Assembly: GCA_937883755.1 (NCBI GenBank)
Contig: CAKZYA010000004.1
Coordinates: forward strand, 150,151-214,150
DNA from: an uncultured Flammeovirgaceae bacterium
GTDB lineage: Bacteria > Bacteroidota > Bacteroidia > Cytophagales > Cyclobacteriaceae
DNA: 64,000 nt
Direction of reading: 5' to 3'
A program made the translations under genes and the position numbers. The first letter of the stretch is position 1; every line of letters starts with the position of its first letter. The notes beneath the pieces are model-generated. The model was not told the origin of the DNA. It ran no database searches and saw only the letters and a program-made list of their open reading frames with translations. This document shows, piece by piece, positions 53,301 through 60,803 of the stretch.

Positions 53301-53635
53301 CTTTTGAACGCGGACTCACTTCTAACGAACGACAAAAGCTACGAGAGCAGGCTCACACTTTTTTAGCCAAGAGCGAACCAGCCAATTGGTATAAACCACA
53401 TCAAAAACTACTTATACAGCGCCCGTTACTAATGGTCAGGCATCGATCGGTGATACTTGATAGAGTGGTGCAAGACGGGAAAAGAGTAACTGCTATCAAC
53501 TTCTACACCCATCTGGATGAACCTGAAAAGACTGAAGCCCTCTCCATCGCAAAAGGTTACTTATCAAGCCAGTACGAGAGAGCCGATTTATACTTAGTGA
53601 ATGTGAATCATTTGGAAGTAAGGAAGGTGTTATAA
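50336..53635 (+). CDS. UvrD/Rep-type ATP-dependent helicase, AddA-like, with degenerate nuclease motif
   Basis: The 1099-residue protein starts at GTG 50336. It has the SF1A helicase motifs SSAGSGKTYTLA (Walker A), AVTFTNKATQEMKGR, FLIDEFQDTSGLQW (motif II), VVGDVKQSIYRWRGG (III), and MTIHKAKGLQF with LLYVAFTRAEEGLY (V/VI). It resembles AddA, the DNA-end processing helicase-nuclease subunit. In the C-terminal nuclease-like region the usual D-(x)n-D/E-x-K motif reads ILDRVVQ and then AINFYTH, with Asn and Tyr in place of the catalytic Asp/Glu and Lys. So nuclease activity is probably lost, or supplied by a partner encoded elsewhere. About residues 906-926 arise from a 29-bp tandem duplication. 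Confidence 0.88.
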   Translation: MEKPFVIYRSSAGSGKTYTLAREYLKLSLRHPQAYRNILAVTFTNKATQEMKGRVLQYLHQVAKADSSPLRETLAIELDLSELELSLKAETTLQNLLHGYSHFSVMTIDSFFQKVVRGFAREMGLQAGFKVELDINRVLDEVIDQLLLDIGETQHKEVRRWLTRFAEEKVESGKSWDFRREIKELAKELFKENYREKHDQTVGLPTQSVSELLKQLREMQQAFEKHMASIGQAALDLMNQHQADVSDFAYGSSGVAGYFTKITEGSSFLPTSRVLQASNNLESWVSKKNPDRERLLSVASQLVSQMEEALEAYDEYGALYQSAVQMQRFMYAYGILNHLESEIDQYKRENDLMLISDAPVFLQEIIGKDDTPFIYEKIGSYYQHFLIDEFQDTSGLQWMNFRPLVENSLDAGNQNLVVGDVKQSIYRWRGGDWQLLLNTIQQDMQEWRTEVRQLDHNFRSRRNILEFNNALFQAVPETLFQYITAGLDDLVDQELRQQLLQQAEMLQQAYQDVTQKLPATYDHQAGWHGHVRVELLDDDHCMDEEGQPIGWRDYIQTQLPEMVENLQSEGYAAKNIAFLVRNKRDGQSVVDTFMRYKHAGRTKPDYNYEVISSESLVLTSSLSVGLLVELMRFLDNDQDEIVRSSILHKYRQLTCHENSSDELHTIFGSEDDEELSSFFQQLPTDFAKYYGYLNKLPVYELVENLVLVFDLGQYNEKAYLQAFQDTVLQYSLTERGDLRSFLVWWDESGSNNSAQISEEMDAMRVMTIHKAKGLQFKVVIVPFCDWQLDHQPLKTNILWASPQNPELANVGLVPVKYSSQLTQTVFSQEYYEEKIRIHMDHLNLLYVAFTRAEEGLYAFARPKAKGKNYPVNGIANLLRNILPELEVNGADALAGWDEMGQVFEVGERRTERFPAGNGEQNGSPPKLEIEKRNTELSEYSSARWRNRLSVRPLSRGFFSAGVSQVVLMQQLLIQLPSADQLENQLEKIAFERGLTSNERQKLREQAHTFLAKSEPANWYKPHQKLLIQRPLLMVRHRSVILDRVVQDGKRVTAINFYTHLDEPEKTEALSIAKGYLSSQYERADLYLVNVNHLEVRKVL
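53054..53110 (+). repeat. 29-bp tandem duplication inside the helicase gene
   Basis: 28 of 29 bases recur exactly: GAACGGAGAACAGAACGG and onward at 53054-53081 and again at 53083-53110. The period is not a multiple of three, so the two copies are read in different frames (RRTERFPAG versus EQNGSPP). The segment lies in an apparently unstructured linker, and the overall reading frame stays open. Its words resemble intergenic tracts at 9345-9384 and 11886-11904. Confidence 0.85.
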
Positions 53636-53748
53636 TTGAGTGTTTTGGGTTCACTTTTCAGTAAGTTTGAATATTTATAGGGGCGAACTCGTGACGAAAT
53701 CTATACCTTTTAAACTTGCTAAACCTGTAACTTCTTAACCCAGACACC

Positions 53749-54345
53749 TTATTGCAATTGAAGCAATGCAATCTGAATCAGTCCGATAATAAAACCGAGG
53801 ACACCTCCCAAGATCTCGATAAACTTGAATTCTTTCTTCATAATAGAGTATAGAATTTCTTCTAGTTTATCGGTAGAAAAATTGACCACTTTTTCGTAAA
53901 CGGTACGTTCTACATCTACCTCTTTCTCTATTTTATTAGCAAACTGACCGATGAGTTCAGGTAGCATTAATTCCAACTCTTGCTGAAGCGTAGCTTTGAT
54001 TTTTACCCGCATATCATCGCTCATAAATACGTAGAGCATCGGCATACTTTCCATCATCCGGTTCTCTAAAAAATCATCCAGCTTCTCATCAATTACTTCG
54101 TGAACATCACCCAAATTCTCCGGATTGGTAATCGCCTTCCGTACATCCTCCATGGAGAATAGCTCGTCTGACACTATTTTTCCTAGTTTCTCAGCCAACT
54201 TCTTCTGCCGCTTGGGAAAAATCCCCTGGATTTCTATAAATAGTATCTTCACCTTTTCCCGAGGATGGAATAGCATTTTGATAGCAATAAAGTTAGTAAT
54301 CCACCCCGTAAGAGCGGCAATAATAGGGAGTGTGAATATGATCAT
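53749..54345 (-). CDS. DUF445 family membrane protein
   Basis: The 198-residue protein starts with a hydrophobic segment containing ALTGWITNFIAIKMLFHP, the DUF445 hallmark, then GIFPKRQKKLAEKLGKIVSDEL. The middle is an amphipathic helical region (DEKLDDFLENRMM, KIEKEVDVERTVYEKVV). A C-terminal membrane helix (FIEILGGVLGFIIGLIQIALL) closes it. The function of the family is unknown; it is an inner-membrane protein. It stands alone on the minus strand, divergent from the Gfo/Idh/MocA gene. Confidence 0.88.
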   Translation of the reverse strand: MIIFTLPIIAALTGWITNFIAIKMLFHPREKVKILFIEIQGIFPKRQKKLAEKLGKIVSDELFSMEDVRKAITNPENLGDVHEVIDEKLDDFLENRMMESMPMLYVFMSDDMRVKIKATLQQELELMLPELIGQFANKIEKEVDVERTVYEKVVNFSTDKLEEILYSIMKKEFKFIEILGGVLGFIIGLIQIALLQLQ

Positions 54346-54368
54346 TTAGTACTGAAGGTTCAGTTAAA

Positions 54369-54455
54369 GTGTTCAAAGTTACAGTATTAACCTGAATACA
54401 GGAACACCTAAATACATTAACACTTATTTTAAACCTTGAATACCCAAACACGATA
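54369..54455. repeat. Degraded GAACACC-type repeat tract
   Basis: The tract contains AAAGTGTTCAA, GGAACACCTAA, AACACTTA and CCCAAACACG, closely matching the words flanking the 8-bp array at 8749-8848 (AAAGTGTTCAA and GAACACCTAA are shared exactly). It sits upstream of the oxidoreductase gene, again between divergent genes. It may be a second, decayed member of the same repeat family. Confidence 0.5.
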
Positions 54456-54535
54456 ACATTGTGAACGATAATACATTAATTCTTAAATTTTGTATCTTAC
54501 GCCTATAATTTAACCGATTACATAATTCATAAGCA

Positions 54536-55900
54536 ATGACCAAAGCAAAACACTTAGATCGTAGAAACTTTATGAAAACCTCCGGAGCTGCCGGGTTAGG
54601 GATTACTTTCCTGAGCAGTGCTGTGCCAGTTTTCGGTAAAAATGCCCCCAGTAATCAACTTAACGTAGCAGTAATGGGGGTGCGTAGTCGTGGCGCGGCC
54701 TTGCTTAACGAGGTTTTAAAGATAGACGGTATGCACCTTTCGCATATTTGTGATGTAGACCAACAGGTGTTGGATAAAACCTCCCAGGATATTAAGGAGT
54801 CAAAACTACAAAAAAAGCAGCCAAAGGCACTTATTGATTTCCGTGAAGCATTAGAAGATGATAAAGTTGATGCCTTAGTTATTGCGGCTCCCGACCATTG
54901 GCACACCCCGGCAGCCCTAATGGCTTTGCAGGCAGGTAAGCACGTGTACGTAGAAAAACCCTGTGGTCACAACCCAAAGGAGGGCGAAATGCTGGTAGAA
55001 GCTCAGAAACGTTATGGGAAAGTCGTGCAAATGGGAAATCAGCAGCGTTCAGCTCCTGAGTCTATTGAGATCATTCAACAGATAAAGGACGGTATTATTG
55101 GACGGCCTTACTATGCAAAGGCTTGGTACGCTGCCAGTCGGGGTTCTATTGGCAAGGGCAAAGAAGTGTCTGTACCGGAGCACTTGAATTACGAATTGTG
55201 GCAAGGGCCGGCTCCTCGAAAACCCTACATGGATAATCTTATTCATTACAACTGGCACTGGTTCTGGAACTGGGGAACTGGGGAAGCCCTCAATAACGGT
55301 ACACACGAAATAGATATATGCCGCTGGGCACTCGGTGTTGATTTTCCAACCCGTGTGGGTTCACAGGGCGGGCGTTATCACTACAATGATGACTGGGAGT
55401 TTTACGATACCCAAATCGTGAACTATGATTTTGATGATGAGAAAACCATCACTTGGGAAGGAAGAAGCTGTAATCCTAACCCGGTTAAAGGGCGGGGACG
55501 AGGTTCAATGATTTGCGGTACTGAGGGTTCGGTGATTCTCGATCGTGATGGGTACGAAGTGTACGATATGAAAAATAACTTGGTGAAAGAAGGAAAATCT
55601 AGCACGAAAGCAGCTTCAATGGATACCCGCGGTGGTGATAGTATGACGAATATACATATCGCAAACTTTCGGGATGCCGTGGTGGACGGAGCTACACCAA
55701 ACTCTCCTATTGAAGAGGGGCACAAGAGTGTGCTAATGTGCCATTTGGCAAACATCTCTCAAGAAATGGGACGAATGCTGGCAATTGACCCTAGTAATGG
55801 ACGTATCAAAAATGATGAAGAGGCAATGAAGATGTGGAGCCGGGAGTATGAATCAGGGTGGGAACCTCAGGTAGAGACTCTAGGAATGAGCAACGAATAA
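54536..55900 (+). CDS. Tat-exported Gfo/Idh/MocA family oxidoreductase
   Basis: The 454-residue protein has a Tat signal (DRRNFMKTSGAAGLGITFLSS). The Rossmann domain shows LNVAVMGVRSRGAAL and ALVIAAPDHWHTPAALMALQAGKHVYVEKPCGHN, with the family EKP motif. Its C-terminal domain includes GTHEIDICRWALG. These enzymes use NAD(P) to oxidise or reduce sugars or related alcohols; this exported subgroup is common in Bacteroidota and Planctomycetes. Some exported members keep the cofactor bound. The substrate is unknown. It is a single gene ending at a bidirectional terminator. Confidence 0.93.
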   Translation: MTKAKHLDRRNFMKTSGAAGLGITFLSSAVPVFGKNAPSNQLNVAVMGVRSRGAALLNEVLKIDGMHLSHICDVDQQVLDKTSQDIKESKLQKKQPKALIDFREALEDDKVDALVIAAPDHWHTPAALMALQAGKHVYVEKPCGHNPKEGEMLVEAQKRYGKVVQMGNQQRSAPESIEIIQQIKDGIIGRPYYAKAWYAASRGSIGKGKEVSVPEHLNYELWQGPAPRKPYMDNLIHYNWHWFWNWGTGEALNNGTHEIDICRWALGVDFPTRVGSQGGRYHYNDDWEFYDTQIVNYDFDDEKTITWEGRSCNPNPVKGRGRGSMICGTEGSVILDRDGYEVYDMKNNLVKEGKSSTKAASMDTRGGDSMTNIHIANFRDAVVDGATPNSPIEEGHKSVLMCHLANISQEMGRMLAIDPSNGRIKNDEEAMKMWSREYESGWEPQVETLGMSNE

Positions 55901-55903
55901 TAA

Positions 55904-55932
55904 AAAAAGCCCCGGTTTATCAGGGGCTTTTT
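55904..55932. terminator. Bidirectional intrinsic terminator
   Basis: AAAAAGCCCC (55904-55913) and GGGGCTTTTT (55923-55932) form a perfect 10-bp hairpin with a 9-base loop and A/T flanks, between the convergent oxidoreductase gene and the 94-residue gene, whose stop codon it almost touches. Confidence 0.93.
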
Positions 55933-56215
55933 AGTTATCATTTCTATTAGAAAGGCCGAGTTTCAGTAGAAGAGAGCCAGACGCGCTAGGCGATTCCCGG
56001 AAGCGTTCTTTATCCTGATCTTCCAGTTGCTGGAACCGTCGAGCACATTCATTTAAAAGACTGATTTCTACCAAGTCTAATTCCTGTTCAGAGGTAAGTA
56101 CAAAAGAGACTTCGTGGTCATCAATCTCTTTGCTATACTCATAGCCAAAGTCAATGAGAAGCTTCTCGAACTTCTTTTCTACTGAATGATCAATACTTAC
56201 ACTTACCGTTGGCAT
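55931..56215 (-). CDS. Conserved-looking small cytoplasmic protein, unknown
   Basis: The 94-residue protein begins with a strand region (PTVSVSIDHSVEKKFEKLLIDFGYEYSKEID) and continues with helices (LDLVEISLLNECARRFQQLEDQ). It is highly charged and has no signal. The frame looks coding, with a clear start and terminator. No family was recognised, and its function is unknown. Confidence 0.6.
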   Translation of the reverse strand: MPTVSVSIDHSVEKKFEKLLIDFGYEYSKEIDDHEVSFVLTSEQELDLVEISLLNECARRFQQLEDQDKERFRESPSASGSLLLKLGLSNRNDN

Positions 56216-56447
56216 AATCAGTGAATTTTCATGCTAATTTACAAACGCCAATCTAGGAAGAGGTTAAGAAGGTTTTCAAGTCAGATTTAAAAGCAAAGGT
56301 ACATCGTAAGTTTGCCACACATTCCTAGATTTACTGTAAATTATATGCTCAAGCTCTACCAATCTACTGCTAATAAAAAGGTAGTAATTAAAATTGGATA
56401 AAGGCCATAATGATTGTTTTAGTACCAATTGCATTTAATACTACTGG

Positions 56448-56903
56448 TTAGACAATTTTTTGATCAAAGTCAAGGGAATTACTCATTATCCAAGGTCGAT
56501 CCTGTAAAATAGCGTTAGCGCGGGCATACACTAACCGAGGAAGGTAGTCACCTCGTTCTTTAGCTTGTTGCAAATATTCTTGCACATCTTCTTTAGTTGA
56601 AAGTTGTTCAATCTCCTGAAGAAGCTTTTGTTCTCGCTCTCGCTCAAAACTGGCAGCAAGGAGCACTTCATCATCCGAGAATTTTTTGGTCAGCTCATGC
56701 CCAAGGTTGTAGCGGCGGTTAAATTCAGCGTAATCCATTGAGCTAAATCGGGCAGCATCAAACCAGCTAATAATGGTTGGAATCAGCGTCCAGAAGAAGG
56801 CCAAGTACCACCAACCTTTGCGCTTTTGCCCAATGTAAAACCTATGCATGCCGAGCCCTCCCAATAAGATGGCTAATAGAATTGCGTAAGTTTTGTGTTT
56901 CAT
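56448..56903 (-). CDS. TM2 domain-containing protein
   Basis: The 151-residue protein begins with the TM2 pair: AILLAILLGGLGMHRFYIGQ and KGWWYLAFFWTLIPTIISWFDA, a domain of two helices linked by a DRF-like turn (here MHRFY). A cytoplasmic helical tail follows (ASFEREREQKLLQEIEQLSTKED). The function is unknown. It stands alone upstream of a 442-bp intergenic region. Confidence 0.88.
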   Translation of the reverse strand: MKHKTYAILLAILLGGLGMHRFYIGQKRKGWWYLAFFWTLIPTIISWFDAARFSSMDYAEFNRRYNLGHELTKKFSDDEVLLAASFEREREQKLLQEIEQLSTKEDVQEYLQQAKERGDYLPRLVYARANAILQDRPWIMSNSLDFDQKIV

Positions 56904-57345
56904 ATCAATATACCCGTTTTATCCTGACAGTTAGATGCTAGTTAATGGCGAGAGGTTTGACTACTAAAAAGCGCGCTAGCTGAATGGTTTAATTACAGAT
57001 TACTGTTAATATTCAGAGACCGTAGCTCTATTTGTAACTTTCACACTGTATTTTACCCATCACCACTTTTACATTCCTTTTCCCAAAATCAAATAATGTT
57101 CCTAACTATCGGTGAATCCAAATGGCTGAAGTAAGTTCTAAGTCTATATTATGGAAACTTCCCCCTCAAACGAGCGCTAGTTTATAGTCATAAATGAAAA
57201 AGGGTGAAGTATAGGGCAAAAGTGTGGGCTATTTCTACTCTTTTTAATATTTAGTAGTGCTGTACAAAACTTTTACTAAATTCGTTTATTCAATAGAGAG
57301 CTTGATGTATATCAGGTTGTAATGAAGTAAACCCGAAGTATTGTC
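56904..57345. other. 442-bp intergenic region
   Basis: The region lies between the divergent TM2-domain gene and yqgE, so it should contain promoters for both. No open frame, strong hairpin or repeat was found by eye, and it is A/T-rich. Confidence 0.4.
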
Positions 57346-57912
57346 ATGCAAGGAGATATTGTTAAACCCTCGAAAGGAGATCTTCTTTTATCGGAGCCTT
57401 TTCTAGCTGACCCTAACTTTGAACGTTCGGTTATATTGTTATGCGAACACAATAGCGATGGCTCGTTTGGTTTTGTGTTGAATAAAGAATCAGAATTACG
57501 ACTTTCTGATACGTTAGATGAAGTGCAAAACTATGACCAAATTTTATGTTTAGGGGGGCCAGTTCAGCATAATACACTGCACTTCTTACATCGGGTGAGC
57601 CCTCCTTTCAGTGGTTCAGAGACCGTTGGTGACAATATCTTCTGGGGCGGTGATTTTGATGAGTTGCTATCTTTAATTAATACTCGTCAAATATCTTCAG
57701 CAGATATAAAGTTTTTTGCTGGTTATTCTGGCTGGGAGCCGGGTCAATTAGAAAATGAACTTGCGGAAGATACCTGGATTATTTACCAGCGGCCTACTTC
57801 TAATCAGATATTTGATACCCCAGCTACTCAACTGTGGCAGGAAATATTGCGTAGTATGGGTGGGAAGTACCGGATGTTTTCTAACTATCCGATTGACCCT
57901 CGGCTCAATTAA
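57346..57912 (+). CDS. yqgE: YqgE/AlgH family protein (DUF179)
   Basis: The 188-residue protein matches the family closely: GDLLLSEPFLADPNFERSVILLCEHNSDGSFGFVLNK at the start, CLGGPVQHNTLHFLH in the middle and FFAGYSGWEPGQLENELAEDTWI later. The function is unsettled; the alias AlgH refers to an alginate phenotype in Pseudomonas. It precedes the DUF349 gene by 63 bases on the same strand, so co-transcription is possible. Confidence 0.92.
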   Translation: MQGDIVKPSKGDLLLSEPFLADPNFERSVILLCEHNSDGSFGFVLNKESELRLSDTLDEVQNYDQILCLGGPVQHNTLHFLHRVSPPFSGSETVGDNIFWGGDFDELLSLINTRQISSADIKFFAGYSGWEPGQLENELAEDTWIIYQRPTSNQIFDTPATQLWQEILRSMGGKYRMFSNYPIDPRLN

Positions 57913-57975
57913 AACATTTATTCTTCCTGTTTATTCTAATACGTAAAGAGTGGCCAGGAAATTGAACAAAGTATT

Positions 57976-60465
57976 ATGGCAGAAGCTTCTGAAAATCAAA
58001 ACGATAAAAGTATTAAGGAAGGTACTCAAACCGAAACTACTGTTTCTTTGAATGATGAATCAGTAACCGATACCGCTACGGATAAGAAAAATCAACCGGA
58101 AGAAGATAATAACCCTACCGAGACCGCAGTACCAACCAACATTGAGTCTGCTTCAATGGAAGATGAAACTCAAGAGGAGAAGGTACCTTATTTCTCAGAG
58201 GAAGCTAAAAGTGATGGCAGTGAGGCAGAAGATAGCGATGCTAATAAGATAGAAGAGGTAGAATCACTAGCGTCTACTCCGGAGTCAGATGAAAGTGTAT
58301 CAACAGTAGAATCAGAGCCATCGGAGGAACAAGCTGAGATTATTACAAATCAAGAAGAAGATTCAACAGAGATAGAGGAGGAGAAAGAAGTAGTTACTGA
58401 AACTCAAGAAACTGCTGAAGAAAGTCAGCCTAAGCAAATATCGGCTGAGCTAGAGGAAGACGTACCTGCTGGTAGTCAGGTTGAGGAGAGTGACGCTAGC
58501 GAGCCGGAGACACTAACCCTAGAATCAGTTGAGAGTGTGACGGCAGGTGAGAAAGATTCATCGGATGAGAAAGTAGAAACTACTCCTGACCCAGAGCTAA
58601 TATCTGCTGATAAACAAGAAACCGAAACGGTCTCTAAAACTGGGGAGACTGAAGTAGCGAACGAGGAAACTCAGCCTGAACAAACATCGGCTAAGCCGGA
58701 AGAAGAGGATGATACTAAAGAAGGTAATGATGATAATGAAGAGCAAGAGTTGCCAGATTATAGTCAGTTTAGTCGAGAAGAACTAGCTCGTGAGATTGAA
58801 GGACTAGCCAAAGGGGATGAAGTAGGGGCAATTACTGATCAGGTGAGGGAACTAAAAGTGCATTTCGATGAACTGGAAGCAGCCGAACGGCAACAAGCAC
58901 TTGATAAATATGTAAAAGGCGGCGGGGAAGCTGAAGGGTTCGAGTATCGACCCGATGAGTTTTATACTTTATTCTACGCTGCCTACGATAAGATTAGAGA
59001 GCGACGATCTCAGCACCGAGCAGAGCGAGAGAAGACTCGTCAGGAAAATCTGAAAGCTAAAGAAGAAATTCTGAGTAAGCTACGCGATTTTGTCGATAGT
59101 GAAGAAACCCAAGTAAGCATTTCTAAGCTCAAAGAGCTTCAGCAAGAATGGCGGAGTATTGGTGAAGTGCCTTCGGCACAAAACCGCACACTGTGGGCAA
59201 ATTATCATGCTCTGCTGGATCGGTTTTACGATAATCGAAGCATTTATTTTGAGCTTAAAGAATTAGATCGTAAGAAAAACCTAGCCAGTAAGGTAACAGT
59301 GGCCGAACGAGCCGAACAGCTAGTAGAGGAGACTGACATTAAAAAGGCTACGAAAGAGCTGGATGAACTACATGAGGAATACAAGCATATCGGTCCAGTA
59401 CCCCGCGATGAGCAGGAAGTGCTTTGGCAGCGGTTTAAGGCTGCTTCGGACAAGATCCACGATCGTCGCCGAGAAGATGTAGAAGCGTTTAAAGAACAGC
59501 TCAACAAGAACCTGGAGGAAAAGCTGAAGTTGGTAGAAGAGGTGAAGGAATTCACGGGTTTTAACAGCGAAAGTATTAAGGAGTGGAATAAAAAGACGAA
59601 AGATATTCAACAGTTGCAAAAGCGTTGGGAAGCCGCGGGAAGTATGCCCCGCAGCCAGGCCAAGGAGGTTAACCGACAATTTTGGTCTAGTTTTAAAGAG
59701 TTTTTTGCTCATAAAGGCGAGTTTTTCCAACGGCTGGATGCCCAACGGGAGGAAAATCTCAAGAAGAAAGAAGCGTTGGCAGAGAAAGCAGAGAGCCTGA
59801 AAGATAGCGAAGATTGGAAGAGTACTTCTAACGAGCTAAAGCGTTTGCAGCGGGAATGGAAAGAGGTTGGGCCAGTTCCTGAAAGGGCACGTGAGTCAGT
59901 CTATCAGCGATTTAAAGCCGCATGTGATGCATTTTTTGAACGGAGACGTAATAACAGTCAGGAAGCCGAAGTTGAGTATCAGAAAAATCTGAAGGTTCGG
60001 GAAGAAATCTGTGAGAAAATAGAAAACTTAGCCAAAGAAAGATCCAACGATCTGGATGCTCTCACCGAACTGATTCAACAATATAGTGAAACTGGCTTTG
60101 TACCTCGTTCGGCCATGAAGACCATTGGTGATCGCTACCAACAGGCGGTAAATCAATTTGTAGAGAATGCTGAAGACCTGGATGAAAACCAGAAAAAAGA
60201 AGTGTTGGTAGAGATAGAGCTAGGTACACTGAAAGGTAGTCCGGGTGGACAGCGACGGATTAACCAAAAAGAAGGAAGTATTCGTCGTCAGATCAGCCGC
60301 TTGGAAGATGATATCGCCCTTTGGAAAAACAACATTTCTTTTTTCACTTCCTCTTCCAAACAAGCTAATAAGCTTATTGCTGATGTAGAGCAGAAGATAG
60401 AAAAAGCCACTGCAGAAGTAGAGCAGTTGAAATTGCAGTTAGATATCGTGCGAAATTTAAAGTAA
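57976..60465 (+). CDS. DUF349-domain protein with long acidic disordered N-terminus
   Basis: The 829-residue protein has two parts. Residues 1 to about 260 are extremely rich in Glu, Asp, Ser and Thr with no predicted fold (for example VESEPSEEQAEIITNQEEDS). From about 260 onward there are repeated helical units of about 70 residues, each with a pattern such as LKELQQEWRSIGEVPSAQNR, DELHEEYKHIGPVPRDEQEV and LKRLQREWKEVGPVPERARE, the DUF349 signature. The C-terminus is a coiled coil. The function of DUF349 is unknown. The acidic N-terminal region is longer than usual for the family. Confidence 0.9.
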   Translation: MAEASENQNDKSIKEGTQTETTVSLNDESVTDTATDKKNQPEEDNNPTETAVPTNIESASMEDETQEEKVPYFSEEAKSDGSEAEDSDANKIEEVESLASTPESDESVSTVESEPSEEQAEIITNQEEDSTEIEEEKEVVTETQETAEESQPKQISAELEEDVPAGSQVEESDASEPETLTLESVESVTAGEKDSSDEKVETTPDPELISADKQETETVSKTGETEVANEETQPEQTSAKPEEEDDTKEGNDDNEEQELPDYSQFSREELAREIEGLAKGDEVGAITDQVRELKVHFDELEAAERQQALDKYVKGGGEAEGFEYRPDEFYTLFYAAYDKIRERRSQHRAEREKTRQENLKAKEEILSKLRDFVDSEETQVSISKLKELQQEWRSIGEVPSAQNRTLWANYHALLDRFYDNRSIYFELKELDRKKNLASKVTVAERAEQLVEETDIKKATKELDELHEEYKHIGPVPRDEQEVLWQRFKAASDKIHDRRREDVEAFKEQLNKNLEEKLKLVEEVKEFTGFNSESIKEWNKKTKDIQQLQKRWEAAGSMPRSQAKEVNRQFWSSFKEFFAHKGEFFQRLDAQREENLKKKEALAEKAESLKDSEDWKSTSNELKRLQREWKEVGPVPERARESVYQRFKAACDAFFERRRNNSQEAEVEYQKNLKVREEICEKIENLAKERSNDLDALTELIQQYSETGFVPRSAMKTIGDRYQQAVNQFVENAEDLDENQKKEVLVEIELGTLKGSPGGQRRINQKEGSIRRQISRLEDDIALWKNNISFFTSSSKQANKLIADVEQKIEKATAEVEQLKLQLDIVRNLK

Positions 60466-60481
60466 AATAGACAGAGTTCCG

Positions 60482-60513
60482 TTTGGGAATCAGCCAAGCC
60501 TCTGCTATATTTG
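60482..60513 (+). promoter_or_regulatory. Consensus Bacteroidota promoter for tRNA-Thr
   Basis: TTTG at 60482-60485 and TATATTTG at 60506-60513 are perfect -33 and -7 elements with a 20-base gap. The start of transcription would fall about 5 to 10 bases before the tRNA at 60525. Confidence 0.85.
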
Positions 60514-60524
60514 CAGACTTTTAA

Positions 60525-60598
60525 GCCTCCTTAGCTCAGTTGGCCAGAGCAGCGCACTTGTAATGCGCGGGTCGTTGGTTCGAATCCGACAGGAGGCT
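60525..60598 (+). tRNA. tRNA-Thr (anticodon TGT)
   Basis: The sequence folds as a complete cloverleaf: acceptor GCCTCCT (60525-60531) with AGGAGGC (60591-60597), D arm GCTC/GAGC, anticodon stem GCGCA/TGCGC with loop CTTGTAA (anticodon TGT, reading ACA), and a T arm GTTGG-TTCGAAT-CCGAC. No CCA is encoded. It has its own promoter upstream and a terminator downstream. Confidence 0.96.
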
Positions 60599-60803
60599 CA
60601 CTTTCAAAACCTCGTTTAAAGCCAATAAAACCGAGGTTTTTATTTTTTGCACCCCTTTATAGTTTTACATAAGGTATGGTAGAGTGATGTAAAGGATTAT
60701 TATTACTGTTCGGTCAAGGGAAAAAGAAAGCGTATCAACTCATTGTTAGAGACGAATCCTCTTATCATTTTTTTCGTAACTTTCCCTAGAAACAGTTGCT
60801 AAT
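60599..60803. other. 205-bp gap before the two-component genes
   Basis: Apart from the tRNA terminator, the gap probably contains the promoter of the histidine kinase and response-regulator pair. No repeat or coding frame was found. Confidence 0.35.
60606..60648 (+). terminator. Intrinsic terminator after tRNA-Thr
   Basis: AAAACCTCG (60606-60614) and CGAGGTTTT (60632-60640) form a 9-bp stem followed by a T-rich run (TTTTTATTTTTT), a typical terminator 8 bases after the tRNA. Confidence 0.85.

Noticed and set aside
59244..59745. Antisense frames in the DUF349 gene
   Set aside because: They are Ser/Phe-rich mirror images of charged helices and typical shadows.
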